Origin: B33-G16 sp964611035
Lineage (GTDB): Bacteria > Desulfobacterota > DSM-4660 > Desulfatiglandales > B25-G16
NCBI GenBank assembly: GCA_964611035.1
Contig: CAZSWT010000001.1
Coordinates: 65,697-129,696 of the forward strand
Direction of reading: 5' to 3'
Length of the DNA stretch: 64,000 bases
The number at the start of each line of letters is the position of its first letter. Position 1 is the stretch's first letter. Of the stretch, positions 27,063 through 37,434 are shown one piece after another. The notes beneath the pieces are model-generated. The model saw nothing but the letters and a program-made list of their open reading frames with translations. It searched no databases and had not been told where the DNA came from. A program made the position numbers and the translations under genes.

Positions 27063-28286
27063 ATGAATCGAGAAGAGGTTTTCATTATGCCCGAGATAGA
27101 AAAAATAACATACATTGTTAATCAACTTTCCAGAAAAAGAGATATGGTGAAAGCCTCGACAGATTTATTTTCTCTTTCAACAGCACATTCTGTACGGAAA
27201 TTCCACCAAACCTTTCCTGATTATACGCCAACTCCACTGGTAAAACTTACTCATCTTGCCGATATGTTGCGCGTTTCTAACATCTGGATTAAAGACGAAT
27301 CACACCGATTTGGCCTCAATGCCTTTAAGGTCCTTGGTGCCACCCATGGGCTGGCATATCTCATCGCTCAGCGATTAAAAATAAATGCGCAGGAATTGTC
27401 GTTCGATTTGCTCCATGCACCCAGTGCAAAAGAAAAGCTGGCTGACACTACATTGGTGACGGCAACAGACGGGAATCATGGCCGTGCAGTTGCATGGGCC
27501 GCACAGCAACTGAGGTGTAGAGCTGTCGTCTATATGCCAAAAGGCACTTCTGCCGCAAGGCATGAATCTATCAAAGCGCATGGCGCTCAAACTCTTATTA
27601 TTGATGGCACCTATGATGATGCTGTCCAGCAAGCGGTAGAACAGGCTCAAAAACAAGGTTGGATTTTGCTGCAGGATACAGCAAGAGAGGGATATGAGGA
27701 AATTCCTTTAAAAATCATGCAGGGCTATCTCACTATTTTACACGAGGCTCTGGAGCAGCTGGGAGGAGAAATTCCCACGCATGTTTTTGTGCAGTGTGGC
27801 GTGGGTTCTCTGGCAGCTGCCAGCCAGGCATATTTATTTGAGTTATTTGGCGACGAACGACCTCTATTTGCTGTTGTGGAGCCTAGCCGTGCTGCCTGTT
27901 TTTATGAACCCATGGCCACCCATAAGAGAGAGCCTAAAAAACTCAGTGGCAACCTCGATACGATTATGGCTGGCCTGGCGTGTGGTGAGCCAAGCACCCT
28001 GTCATGGAAGATACTTCGAGACTATGCTGATGTGTTTGTTGCCTGTCCAGACTATATAGCAATAAAAGGTATGCGTATTCTCGGCAATCCCCTTCAGGAT
28101 GATGAGAGAGTTATTTCGGGAGAATCAGGTGCGGTAACTCTAGGTCTGCTTACGACTGTGCTTGCACAGACATCCTACCGAAAAATTGCTAAGGCATTAC
28201 AACTTAATGAAACGTCAAAAGTCTTACTGCTATCAACTGAAGGTGACACAGATCCCTCGATGTACCGTAAGATTGTATGGGGTTGA
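27063..28286 (+). CDS. dpaL: Diaminopropionate ammonia-lyase
   Basis: A 407-residue fold-II PLP enzyme, close in size to DpaL/YgeX (~400). It degrades 2,3-diaminopropionate to pyruvate and ammonia. PLP Lys in GLNAFKVLGATHG; DGNHGRAVAWAAQ contacts the cofactor; the phosphate loop is QCGVGSLAAA; PTPLVKL-like N-terminal segment present (TPTPLVKLTHLAD). Start ATG 27063; an ATG at 27087 (MPEIEKITY) is an alternative. Followed by a tandem AAACTTGAAACTAG word and the recC promoter region. Confidence 0.9.
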   Translation: MNREEVFIMPEIEKITYIVNQLSRKRDMVKASTDLFSLSTAHSVRKFHQTFPDYTPTPLVKLTHLADMLRVSNIWIKDESHRFGLNAFKVLGATHGLAYLIAQRLKINAQELSFDLLHAPSAKEKLADTTLVTATDGNHGRAVAWAAQQLRCRAVVYMPKGTSAARHESIKAHGAQTLIIDGTYDDAVQQAVEQAQKQGWILLQDTAREGYEEIPLKIMQGYLTILHEALEQLGGEIPTHVFVQCGVGSLAAASQAYLFELFGDERPLFAVVEPSRAACFYEPMATHKREPKKLSGNLDTIMAGLACGEPSTLSWKILRDYADVFVACPDYIAIKGMRILGNPLQDDERVISGESGAVTLGLLTTVLAQTSYRKIAKALQLNETSKVLLLSTEGDTDPSMYRKIVWG

Positions 28287-28434
28287 TATGAAAGAAACTT
28301 GAAACTAGAAACTTGAAACTAGATAAGAAGGCATTCTACCTCCTTATTAAATGAGTAACGAATGAGGAGAAATTCTTCCATGCTTCGCTGTGGCCGTAAG
28401 GCATGGAGGTGCATTGGAATAGGAAATCTTCATA

Positions 28435-31400
28435 ATGACCCTTAGACTCTTTACCAGCAACAGATTGGAGATCCTGGCCGATACATTGGCTGAAGTGCTT
28501 AGCAAACCTTTAGCATCAGTACTGGATGAAGAATTGATTGTTGTCCAGAGCAGAGGCATGGAGCGCTGGGTATCGATGCAGCTTGCCCAGCGCCATGGTA
28601 TCTGTGCAAACTACCGATTTCCTTTTCCTAACGCCTTTGTCCACGACATATTTCAGAAAATCATTCCAGACCTCCCTGAACGTTCACCTTTTGATCCCAA
28701 AATAATGACCTGGAGGATCATGAAGCTTCTCCCTTCATGTATCAGAAAACCGGGCTTTGAAAGCCTTAGCGCCTATCTAGGAGATACTCAGAGAAATTTA
28801 AAACGCTTTCAGCTTTCTGAGCGGATCGCAGACACCTTTGACCAGTACCTGCTTTTTCGTCCAGAAATGATTTTTAAATGGGAAGATGGAGAGGAAAATC
28901 ACTGGCAAGCCGTGCTCTGGAGAGAACTAATTAAAAAGACTGGAACAATGCATCGTGCTGCACTCGGCAAGGCCTTTCTTAAGGCAACAGAGGAATCTCC
29001 CACCACAATACATGGTCTCCCTGAAAGAATTTCTGTCTTTGGGATATCCGCACTCCCCAGATTTCACATTCAGATGCTTGAAGCTATATCACGGTTTAGC
29101 CAGATAAACCTGTTTCTTATGAATCCCTGCAAAGAATACTGGGGTGATATCCTCTCTGACTGGGAGATGAAAAAAACAATAGCAAGAAAGGGCAAGAGAG
29201 ATCTTGCCTTTGAAGAACTCCACCTGGAGAAAGGAAACAGCCTTCTGGCATCCATGGGAGTATTGGGCAAAGATTTTTTTGATCTGGTAAATGAGTGTGA
29301 GGAATTTCCATCGTTTAAAAATTCCGGTGAGGATAATCTTCTCTCATGGATCCAATCGGACATCCTGAATCTTCGAGACAGACACCAGGGATTGGATGCA
29401 AAGGAAATGATAGCACCTAATGACAACTCAATCCAGGTCCATTCATGCCATAGCCCCATGCGGGAAATCGAAGTCCTGCATGACCGGCTCCTTGATATGT
29501 TTGAAACGGATTCAGACCTACTACCCAGGGATATACTGGTAATGACGCCTGACATAGAAACCTATGCTCCCTATATCCAGGCCGTGTTCGATACCCCGGC
29601 AGATGCCTCCCGGAAAATCCCTTTCAGTATTTCAGATCGCAGCATAAGGAAAGAGGGCGAGATTATCAATACATTCCTGGCAATTTTGGATCTTTTGGGC
29701 AGCCGCTTTACCGCCTCACAGGTTTTTGCCATTTTGGAATCGACAGCAGTCCATCGAAAATTTGATATTATGGAGGCAGACCTTACACTTGTTCGGAAAT
29801 GGCTAACAGACACCCGAATACGGTGGGGGATCGACAGTAAAGACCGGAGCCAACTGGGCCTGCCTCCATTCACTGAAAACACATGGAAGGCTGGCCTGGA
29901 AAGGCTGATATTAGGCTATGCGTTGCCTGGCCAGGATGAGAATATGTTCAATGATATTCTTCCCTACGATGATATTGAAGGGAACAATGCCTCTGTTTTA
30001 GGAAGATTTCTTGATTTCACAGAGCAGCTCTTTGCCCATGTCACATCCCTTGGTCAACCACGTACCCTTAATCAGTGGTCAACAATCTTAACAGAGCTCC
30101 TTGAGAAGTTTTTTATGCCTGATGAGGATACAGAAAGAGAAATGCAGGTGATACGGCACACGCTCAATGACCTGGGCGACATGCAGAAAATGGCAGACTT
30201 TGATGAAGAGATTGATATCAATGTCATCAAGTGGCACATCAGAAATTTCCTTGAAATAGAAGGGTTTGGATTCGGTTTTATTACTGGAGGAGTTACATTT
30301 TGCGCAATGTTGCCCATGCGATCTATTCCCTTTAAGGTCATCTGTTGTGTGGGTATGAATGGTGATGCCTATCCAAGACAGGCCAAACCATTAGGTTTTG
30401 ATCTCATAGCAAAACATCCTAAACCAGGAGACCGATCAAGGCGCAATGACGACAGATATCTCTTTCTGGAGGCAATACTTTCCGCAAGAAAGATATTATA
30501 TATCAGTTATGTAGGCCAAAATATTCAGGATAATAGTATTATCCCCCCGTCTGTTGTTGTCAGCGAACTCTTGGATTACATTGAACAAGGCTTTACAATC
30601 TCAGGAAAAAAAATTCTTGACCATATTTTTACAAAACATCGCATTCAGGCCTTTAGTCCGGAATATTTCAAAAAGGGTAAAAAACTGTTCAGCTATTCAG
30701 AGGAGAACTGCCAGGCAGCACAATGCATTCTGGAGGCTCGCGAGGCTCCCATATCGTTTATTTCCAAGGGACTTTCAAATCCCGAAGAGGAATGGAAAAC
30801 AGTTGATTTAAACGATCTATCCACCTTTTTTGCCAATCCATCGAGGTTTCTGCTTAATAAACGCCTGGGAATTCATTTTGAGGAGAGGGCCTTAATACTG
30901 GAAGACAGAGAGGCATTCGATGTCAAGGCACTGGAAAAATATCTGCTTAATAAAAAACTGCTGGAAAAGAAACTTGAAGGAGAAAACCTTAAAGATTTTT
31001 TTCCTACAGTACATGCCTCTGGACAGCTCCCACACGGGACGCCTGGAGAATGCATATTTGAGGAGCTGAGCCAGGGAGTGGAGAGTTTTGTGGAAAAAAC
31101 CAAGCCGTATATACAGGAAACAATCCTTGAGCCACTTGAGGTTGATCTGAATATATCAGGTTTCAGGCTGACAGGGCGGATCAATCCAATTTATCCAGAA
31201 AGGTTACTGCAATATCGGTATGCACGAGTGAAGGTCAGAGACCGTCTTAATGTATGGATTCATCACCTAACATTGAATAGCCTCATGACTGATACATACC
31301 CCCGTACCAGCATGTTGGCAGGCCTGGAGCCTGATAAAAGTCGTGAAGCTGTGTGGATAGCATGGGAATATTCCCCGGTGGAAAATAGCAAAGAGATTCT

Positions 31401-31686
31401 TGGAAACCTCTTAAACGAATACTGGGCAGGATTTATAAATCCCCTTCATTTCTTTCCGGAAACTTCCTGGATGTATGCCCATACGATGCTAAAAAAAAAC
31501 AAATCAGAAGAAGATGCTCTCAATAGTGCGCACAGGATCTGGGAAAAAACCGATTACAACCGGGGTGAGTGCGAAGATCCATACTATCAGCTTTGTTTCG
31601 GAAATACTGATCCCCTTGATTCAGAATTTCGACGCATTGCAGAAGAGGTCTTTAGGCCTTTTTTGGAACACCAGAAAGAGATTTGA
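28435..31686 (+). CDS. recC: Exodeoxyribonuclease V subunit RecC
   Basis: A 1083-residue RecC, slightly shorter than the E. coli protein (1122). It forms the RecBCD helicase-nuclease that processes double-strand ends and, in the model organism, recognises Chi. N-terminal LFTSNRLEILADTLA and VVQSRGMERWVSMQLA are family hallmarks; the inactivated helicase-like domains and the C-terminal nuclease-like domain follow without motifs for catalysis, as expected. It overlaps recB by 4 bases (ATGA), so recC-recB-recD is one operon. Confidence 0.95.
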   Translation: MTLRLFTSNRLEILADTLAEVLSKPLASVLDEELIVVQSRGMERWVSMQLAQRHGICANYRFPFPNAFVHDIFQKIIPDLPERSPFDPKIMTWRIMKLLPSCIRKPGFESLSAYLGDTQRNLKRFQLSERIADTFDQYLLFRPEMIFKWEDGEENHWQAVLWRELIKKTGTMHRAALGKAFLKATEESPTTIHGLPERISVFGISALPRFHIQMLEAISRFSQINLFLMNPCKEYWGDILSDWEMKKTIARKGKRDLAFEELHLEKGNSLLASMGVLGKDFFDLVNECEEFPSFKNSGEDNLLSWIQSDILNLRDRHQGLDAKEMIAPNDNSIQVHSCHSPMREIEVLHDRLLDMFETDSDLLPRDILVMTPDIETYAPYIQAVFDTPADASRKIPFSISDRSIRKEGEIINTFLAILDLLGSRFTASQVFAILESTAVHRKFDIMEADLTLVRKWLTDTRIRWGIDSKDRSQLGLPPFTENTWKAGLERLILGYALPGQDENMFNDILPYDDIEGNNASVLGRFLDFTEQLFAHVTSLGQPRTLNQWSTILTELLEKFFMPDEDTEREMQVIRHTLNDLGDMQKMADFDEEIDINVIKWHIRNFLEIEGFGFGFITGGVTFCAMLPMRSIPFKVICCVGMNGDAYPRQAKPLGFDLIAKHPKPGDRSRRNDDRYLFLEAILSARKILYISYVGQNIQDNSIIPPSVVVSELLDYIEQGFTISGKKILDHIFTKHRIQAFSPEYFKKGKKLFSYSEENCQAAQCILEAREAPISFISKGLSNPEEEWKTVDLNDLSTFFANPSRFLLNKRLGIHFEERALILEDREAFDVKALEKYLLNKKLLEKKLEGENLKDFFPTVHASGQLPHGTPGECIFEELSQGVESFVEKTKPYIQETILEPLEVDLNISGFRLTGRINPIYPERLLQYRYARVKVRDRLNVWIHHLTLNSLMTDTYPRTSMLAGLEPDKSREAVWIAWEYSPVENSKEILGNLLNEYWAGFINPLHFFPETSWMYAHTMLKKNKSEEDALNSAHRIWEKTDYNRGECEDPYYQLCFGNTDPLDSEFRRIAEEVFRPFLEHQKEI

Positions 31687-34600
31687 AAATGACAATATCT
31701 GAGTATTTTGATCTTTTAACCAGCCCTCTTGAAGGAACAAACCTTATAGAAGCAAGTGCAGGTACAGGAAAAACCTATGCAATTGCTGGCCTGTTTCTCA
31801 GGCTTATCCTGGAGAAAAATCTTTCTATAAATGAGATACTTGTCGTCACCTTTACCGTTCCCGCCACAGAGGAATTGAAAGATAGGATTCGCATAAAGCT
31901 GCGCGAAGCTATAGAGGCATTTAATGGGGCAAGGATAGCGGATTCCTTTCTGATTAATCTGGTGAGAAGACATACGGACCCGAAGACTGCATTACAAAGC
32001 CTTGGGCAGGCGCTCAGGTCATTCGATCAGGCTGCCATATTCACTATACACGGGTTTTGCAGGAGAATATTGCATGAAAATGCCTTTGAAAGTGGCAGTC
32101 TATTTGATACCGAGCTGGTCACTGACCAGGAAAATCTCAAAAGGGAAATTGTTGATGATTTCTGGCGCACCCATTTCTACACTGCATCGTCCCTTTTTGT
32201 AAACTATGCCATTAATAATAAATTCAACCCGGAAAATCTCCTTTCTCTTCTTGCCAATCGGGATGCTCAGCCATACCTAAAAATCATTCCCCAGGTTGAA
32301 TCGCCTGACACCTCTACCCAGGAAAGGGGATTTCTAAATATTTTTAATAAAACTCGCAAGGCCTGGCAATCGTCAAGGGCAGAAGTTGAAAAGCTTCTTA
32401 TGAATGATGAAGGTCTCAATAGAAGCAAATACAGTAAGGCAAAGATTCCTGTCTGGATTCTGGGTATGGACGATGTTATGTCTACGAGAGTCAATAATCC
32501 CATATTGTTTCAGAACTTTAAGAAATTCACCTCAAGCGAAATCAATGGGGCCGTAAAAAATCACCATATCCCCCCTACTCATCCTTTCTTTGAACTCTGT
32601 GAAAGACTGAGGGAAAAACAGGGGGAGCTTGAGAAGATTTTTAATCAGCGCCTTATGGGACTCAAAGTGGCGTTATTTCATTATGTGCACGATGAGCTTA
32701 TCAAAAGAAAAAGGGATAAAAACATCCAGTTTTTTGATGATCTTCTTCTCAAGGTTTATCGAGCCCTTCAGGAAAAAGATGGAGAAGCACTTGCAAGAGC
32801 CATAAGTAATAAATTTAGGGCTGCCCTGATAGATGAATTCCAGGATACAGACCCTATTCAGTATGCCATTTTCAGGAAGATTTTTGGTACTGAAAAAAGC
32901 ACCCTCTTTCTGATTGGTGATCCAAAGCAGGCCATATACAGTTTTCGTGGGGCTGATATTTTTGCCTATATGGACGCTGCAGGAGATGTGGAATCCAGAT
33001 TCACCTTGGGTGAGAACTGGCGATCCGAGCCCGATTTGATTGCCGCAATAAATACCATCTTTACCAAAGTAGACCGTCCCTTTATCTATGAGGAAATCCC
33101 ATTTCAATCAGTCTCGCCAGCAGCAAACAAAAGCTCTGAATCTCTCATAATGGATGGGAAAATAGAATCACCTTTACAGCTTTGGTTTCTGGATGCCAGT
33201 AAGGTAGCGGAACCTGGAAAGGCTATGAACAAGGCGCAGGCACGAGAACTCATTTCCAAGGCTGTTGCAGATGAAATCTCACGACTTATCAATCGTGGTG
33301 CAAAAAATAGGGCTCTTATAGGAAAAAGACCCCTGAGCGAAGGAGATATTGCTGTTTTGGTGAGGACACACTATGAGGCACGCACCATGCAAAAAACCCT
33401 CTCAGCCCTAAATATTCCCAGCGTTCTTTATACTACAGAGAATCTCTTTGATTCCCATGAAGCCCTGGAGATGGAGCGAGTCATGGCTGGCATTAATGAG
33501 CCGAATAATGATGGTCTCCTCAAGGCGGCCCTGACTACTGATATGATGGGTGTTAAAGGAGAAAAACTGGATGAGTTGATACAGGATCAAGCCGGATGGG
33601 AAGAGTGGCTTGTTAAATTTCGACACTATCATGACCTGTGGGGCAACCACGGCTTTATCCAGATGTTTCGGCACTTACTCGTACAAGAAAAAATCTTGAC
33701 ACGCCTCATGCCGTTGCCTGATGGGGAGCGGCGAAATACAAACTTGCTGCATCTGGCGGAAGTCCTGCATCAGACATCTATTGAAAGAAGGCTGTGCATG
33801 GCAGGCCTTCTGAAATGGCTCTCTGAACAAAGAGATCAAAGCACACCACGGTTAGATGAATACCAGCTGCGCTTAGAGAGTGATGAAAATGCTGTTAAAC
33901 TGGTAACCATCCACAAGAGCAAGGGTCTTGAGTATCCGGTAGTGTTTTGTCCATTTGTATGGACTGGCTCCAAGATCAAGAAAAATAACCACCCCTTTAC
34001 GTTTCATGATAGCCTCAACCACATGAGATTGACACTTGACCTTGGCTCTCCGGCCATGGATGAAAACAGGGTGTTTGCTGAAAAGGAACTGCTGGCTGAG
34101 AATCTTCGGCTCCTCTATGTGGCGTTAACACGGGCAAGAAACCGCTGTTATTTGGTGTGGGGTCGCGTTAGGGATGCTGAAACCTCCGCCCCAGCCTATC
34201 TTTTCCATCAGCAAGGATCATGGAAAGTAGAAAATGTTGTAAATAGTATTGAAGAAAGGCTTAAGAGTTTAAGCGATGAGGATATGCGAGCGGAATTGAA
34301 AATGCTCGTGGATAAGTCTGACGGGATAATCAGGCTTTCTGAGGTGCCGATGAAGGCAGGGGAAAAATATTCACCTCTACCGGACAAGAAGGTAGTACTG
34401 AGTTCTCACACATTTTCCGGGAATATAGATCGTCAGTGGCACATTTCAAGCTTTTCTTCTCTGATATCCGGCCAGCAGTACGGTGCAGAACTTGCCGACC
34501 ATGATGCAATAAACCCGCCCGCCTCGCCTGCCATCCGTCGCGCAGGGCCTGAGTCCCGCAGAGCGGGCAGGCCTCATATTTACAATCAAAAGTTTTTTGA

Positions 34601-35387
34601 AGAGCCAGTAATAGAAGAGGAGTCTTCAGGCATTTTTTCATTCCCCAGGGGCACAAAGGCAGGGACATGTCTGCACGATATATTCGAGCACCTCGATTTT
34701 GTGCAAAAAGATACCCCTGTAATTAAACAATTGATTGTCAGTAAACTAATTGAATATGGTTTTGAGCTTACATGGCAGAAAACCCTCTATGATATGATAC
34801 ACAAGGTGCTGTCTGTTCCACTTGAGCCGGAGAGAAATGATTTTACATTATCACACATACCGAGCCAGGATCGTCTTAATGAGCTGGAATTCTATTTCCC
34901 ATTAAAGTCGATCTCTACAAAAAAACTAAACAATATATTTGCAGAATATGCTGGCCCCGAGCTTTCTGCAAACTTCCCGGACCATATCGAAAGACTGTAT
35001 TTTACACCTGTCAGAGGATTTATGAGGGGATTTATGGACATGGTCTTCCAGTTCCAGGGTCAATTCTACCTGGTTGACTGGAAATCAAATCTCCTTGGAA
35101 GCGGGCTCGAGTACTATGATCAAAAAGGCTTGGCCAAGGCCATGAAAGATGAGTTTTATAGTATCCAATGTCACATATACATCGTTGCCCTGAATCAATA
35201 CCTTCGGCTACGCCTGCCGGGCTATACCTATGAAACGCATTTTGGAGGGGCCTACTATATATTTCTTCGAGGAGTGGATCCTAACAAGGGGACAGAATTT
35301 GGCATTTATAGACAGAGGCCATCTGGAAAATTTATAAATAAACTTTGTGCAAACTTGATAGATGAGACAGGAATGGTTACACCGTGA
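31683..35387 (+). CDS. recB: Exodeoxyribonuclease V subunit RecB, with in-frame repeat insertion
   Basis: A 1234-residue UvrD-family helicase with C-terminal nuclease. Helicase motifs: EASAGTGKT (Walker A), IDEFQDTDPIQY (motif II), GDPKQAIYSFRGAD (motif III), VTIHKSKGLEYPVV (motif V), LRLLYVALTRARN (motif VI). Nuclease motif: GFMDMVFQF ... YLVDWKSN, with the Asp and Lys of the RecB family. Residues ~943-963 (PPASPAIRRAGPESRRAGRP) come from a GC-rich palindromic repeat and sit in the linker before the nuclease domain. The stop codon overlaps the recD start by 4 bases. Confidence 0.96.
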   Translation: MKMTISEYFDLLTSPLEGTNLIEASAGTGKTYAIAGLFLRLILEKNLSINEILVVTFTVPATEELKDRIRIKLREAIEAFNGARIADSFLINLVRRHTDPKTALQSLGQALRSFDQAAIFTIHGFCRRILHENAFESGSLFDTELVTDQENLKREIVDDFWRTHFYTASSLFVNYAINNKFNPENLLSLLANRDAQPYLKIIPQVESPDTSTQERGFLNIFNKTRKAWQSSRAEVEKLLMNDEGLNRSKYSKAKIPVWILGMDDVMSTRVNNPILFQNFKKFTSSEINGAVKNHHIPPTHPFFELCERLREKQGELEKIFNQRLMGLKVALFHYVHDELIKRKRDKNIQFFDDLLLKVYRALQEKDGEALARAISNKFRAALIDEFQDTDPIQYAIFRKIFGTEKSTLFLIGDPKQAIYSFRGADIFAYMDAAGDVESRFTLGENWRSEPDLIAAINTIFTKVDRPFIYEEIPFQSVSPAANKSSESLIMDGKIESPLQLWFLDASKVAEPGKAMNKAQARELISKAVADEISRLINRGAKNRALIGKRPLSEGDIAVLVRTHYEARTMQKTLSALNIPSVLYTTENLFDSHEALEMERVMAGINEPNNDGLLKAALTTDMMGVKGEKLDELIQDQAGWEEWLVKFRHYHDLWGNHGFIQMFRHLLVQEKILTRLMPLPDGERRNTNLLHLAEVLHQTSIERRLCMAGLLKWLSEQRDQSTPRLDEYQLRLESDENAVKLVTIHKSKGLEYPVVFCPFVWTGSKIKKNNHPFTFHDSLNHMRLTLDLGSPAMDENRVFAEKELLAENLRLLYVALTRARNRCYLVWGRVRDAETSAPAYLFHQQGSWKVENVVNSIEERLKSLSDEDMRAELKMLVDKSDGIIRLSEVPMKAGEKYSPLPDKKVVLSSHTFSGNIDRQWHISSFSSLISGQQYGAELADHDAINPPASPAIRRAGPESRRAGRPHIYNQKFFEEPVIEEESSGIFSFPRGTKAGTCLHDIFEHLDFVQKDTPVIKQLIVSKLIEYGFELTWQKTLYDMIHKVLSVPLEPERNDFTLSHIPSQDRLNELEFYFPLKSISTKKLNNIFAEYAGPELSANFPDHIERLYFTPVRGFMRGFMDMVFQFQGQFYLVDWKSNLLGSGLEYYDQKGLAKAMKDEFYSIQCHIYIVALNQYLRLRLPGYTYETHFGGAYYIFLRGVDPNKGTEFGIYRQRPSGKFINKLCANLIDETGMVTP
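34513..34572. repeat. GC-rich palindromic repeat inside recB
   Basis: CCCGCCCGCCTCGCCTGCC ... AGAGCGGGCAGGCC, much richer in GC than the surrounding gene and similar in wording to intergenic palindromes at 20901 and 40044. Its length keeps the recB frame open. Confidence 0.75.
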
Positions 35388-37240
35388 AACAGGAACCCCT
35401 GTATCGACTTTACGATAATGGAATACTCTCCGCACTTGACATCCATTTTTCAAGCTTTATATCAAGGCTTACTGGTGGAAATATTCCGGAGTTAGCCCTT
35501 GCAGCATCCCTTGTAAGTAGCTACACAAGACAAGGGCATGTATGCCTTGATCTTTCCAGCGTAGAGGGGAAAGAGTTGCTTAAGGGAGAGAATGGGATTG
35601 ATCCTGTTGTATGCCCTGAGTTGAACAACTGGTGCAAACAACTTAGAAAAACTGGTGTGGTGGGAAATCCCGGAGAATACAAACCGCTGATTCTTGATGA
35701 CCGCTCGAGGCTTTATCTGTTTCGTTACTGGGAGTATCAAGAAAAATTAGCAAACTCAATTAGGAGACGTGTAAGTGATACTACTGTGAAAAGCGATATT
35801 AGCCTTCTGAAAGAAGAATTAATACGGCTTTCCCCCTTAGACGAGGCAGAAGAGATTAACTGGCAGAGGGTAGCTGCCTTTACAGCGTTGATGAAAAGAT
35901 TTTGTGTTATTTCCGGGGGACCTGGAACAGGTAAAACCTCGATCGTAGCAACAATACTTGCCCTTCTTCTTAAACAGGCCGAGCCAGAAAGGCTTAGAAT
36001 AACCCTTATCGCTCCCACGGGAAAAGCCGCTGCAAAGTTGCAGGAGGCAATCAGAAGCACAAAAACAAAGCTCTCATGTCCGAACAGCATTAAGGATGAA
36101 ATCCCGGAAGAGGCCTCCACCATACACCGGCTGCTCGGAACCATTCCGAACTCCCCCTATTTTCGCCATAATGCCAAAAATACACTGCCGGTTGATGTCG
36201 TGGTAGTGGATGAGGCTTCGATGGTAGACCTAGCTCTGATGTCCAAGCTTATCCAAGCTCTTCCGTTACAGGCCCGGATAATACTCTTAGGTGACAAGGA
36301 CCAGCTCGCTTCAGTAGAGGCAGGCGCCGTTCTCGGTGATATATGTGATACCGGCACTGAACACAGTTTTTCACAGGACTTTTGCAAGGATTGTAAAGAA
36401 GTGACCGGATATGCGATCCATCCACAACAAAATGGGACGCCTGGATCGGGGATTCGGGACTGCATTATCCAGCTTGAAAAAAACTATAGATTTGGCAATG
36501 ATAGCGGTATTGGAGCGGTAAGTTACGCGGTAAATACAGGGGATGGTGATCGTGCAATAGAATGTATGAAAAGCGGAGTATATGGAGATATTACATGGAA
36601 AAACCTTCCCCTACCAAACGATTTACCTCAGGTTATCAAGGCTACCATTATACAAGGGTATGGGGATTATTTACGGGCCAGGAATCCTTTTGAAGTTTTT
36701 CAGGTATTTGAGCGGTTTCGGATTCTTTGCGCCCTAAGGGAAGGCCCCTTTGGCGTAGCTGCTCTTAACACAGTAGCTGCGCAAATCCTCAAAGAGGAAA
36801 GGCTCATAAACCCAGACAGGAGATGGTATCCAGGCCGTCCGGTGCTGATTACAAAAAATGACTACACACTACGATTATTTAATGGCGATATGGGAATAGT
36901 CCTGTCAGATCCCAGTGTAAATAATGAACTCCGCGTTTTTTTTCCAGCCTCAGATGGTACATTAAAAAAGTTTCATCCATTCCGACTGCCTGAACACGAA
37001 ACCGTCTATGCCATGACTGTTCACAAAAGCCAGGGATCAGAGTTTGACAAAGTGCTTCTGGTCTTGCCTGACAGGGAATCTCCAGTGCTGACACGGGAAC
37101 TCATCTACACAAGTATCACCCGTGCTAAGGAGAACGTTGAGATATGGGGGAATGAGAACGTTTTTCGTTTTGCTGTCTCCCGATATATCGAGCGTACCTC
37201 AGGGCTGCGTGATGCGCTGTGGAGGAAAAAAAAGGGTTAG
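35384..37240 (+). CDS. recD: Exodeoxyribonuclease V subunit RecD
   Basis: A 618-residue SF1 5'-3' helicase subunit, RecD1 type because it lies with recB and recC. Walker A SGGPGTGKTS near 178-187, DEXX-box VVDEASMVDLALM, GDKDQLASVEAGAVLGD (motif III), and the C-terminal MTVHKSQGSEFDKV and YTSITRAKENV motifs. Start is GTG 35384, overlapping recB. Its stop codon lies within the terminator hairpin of the opposing tRNA-fMet gene. Confidence 0.95.
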   Translation: MKQEPLYRLYDNGILSALDIHFSSFISRLTGGNIPELALAASLVSSYTRQGHVCLDLSSVEGKELLKGENGIDPVVCPELNNWCKQLRKTGVVGNPGEYKPLILDDRSRLYLFRYWEYQEKLANSIRRRVSDTTVKSDISLLKEELIRLSPLDEAEEINWQRVAAFTALMKRFCVISGGPGTGKTSIVATILALLLKQAEPERLRITLIAPTGKAAAKLQEAIRSTKTKLSCPNSIKDEIPEEASTIHRLLGTIPNSPYFRHNAKNTLPVDVVVVDEASMVDLALMSKLIQALPLQARIILLGDKDQLASVEAGAVLGDICDTGTEHSFSQDFCKDCKEVTGYAIHPQQNGTPGSGIRDCIIQLEKNYRFGNDSGIGAVSYAVNTGDGDRAIECMKSGVYGDITWKNLPLPNDLPQVIKATIIQGYGDYLRARNPFEVFQVFERFRILCALREGPFGVAALNTVAAQILKEERLINPDRRWYPGRPVLITKNDYTLRLFNGDMGIVLSDPSVNNELRVFFPASDGTLKKFHPFRLPEHETVYAMTVHKSQGSEFDKVLLVLPDRESPVLTRELIYTSITRAKENVEIWGNENVFRFAVSRYIERTSGLRDALWRKKKG

Positions 37241-37259
37241 CCAATATCGGCTAACCCTT
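37224..37259 (-). terminator. Terminator of tRNA-fMet, overlapping recD end
   Basis: AAGGGTTAGCC pairs with GGCTAACCCTT around a six-base loop (37232-37259). On the minus strand the stem is followed by eight T, a strong intrinsic terminator for the tRNA. The hairpin includes the recD stop and may also help end the recCBD transcript. Confidence 0.85.
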
Positions 37260-37268
37260 CACTTTTCT

Positions 37269-37345
<77 letters not shown>

Positions 37346-37434
37346 TCATATAATTTATAATTATAACCTTAATTTACATTTAGTCAAACAAAAACTTATT
37401 GAAATTTTGTAAACCTATCAGGAATTTCACCAAC

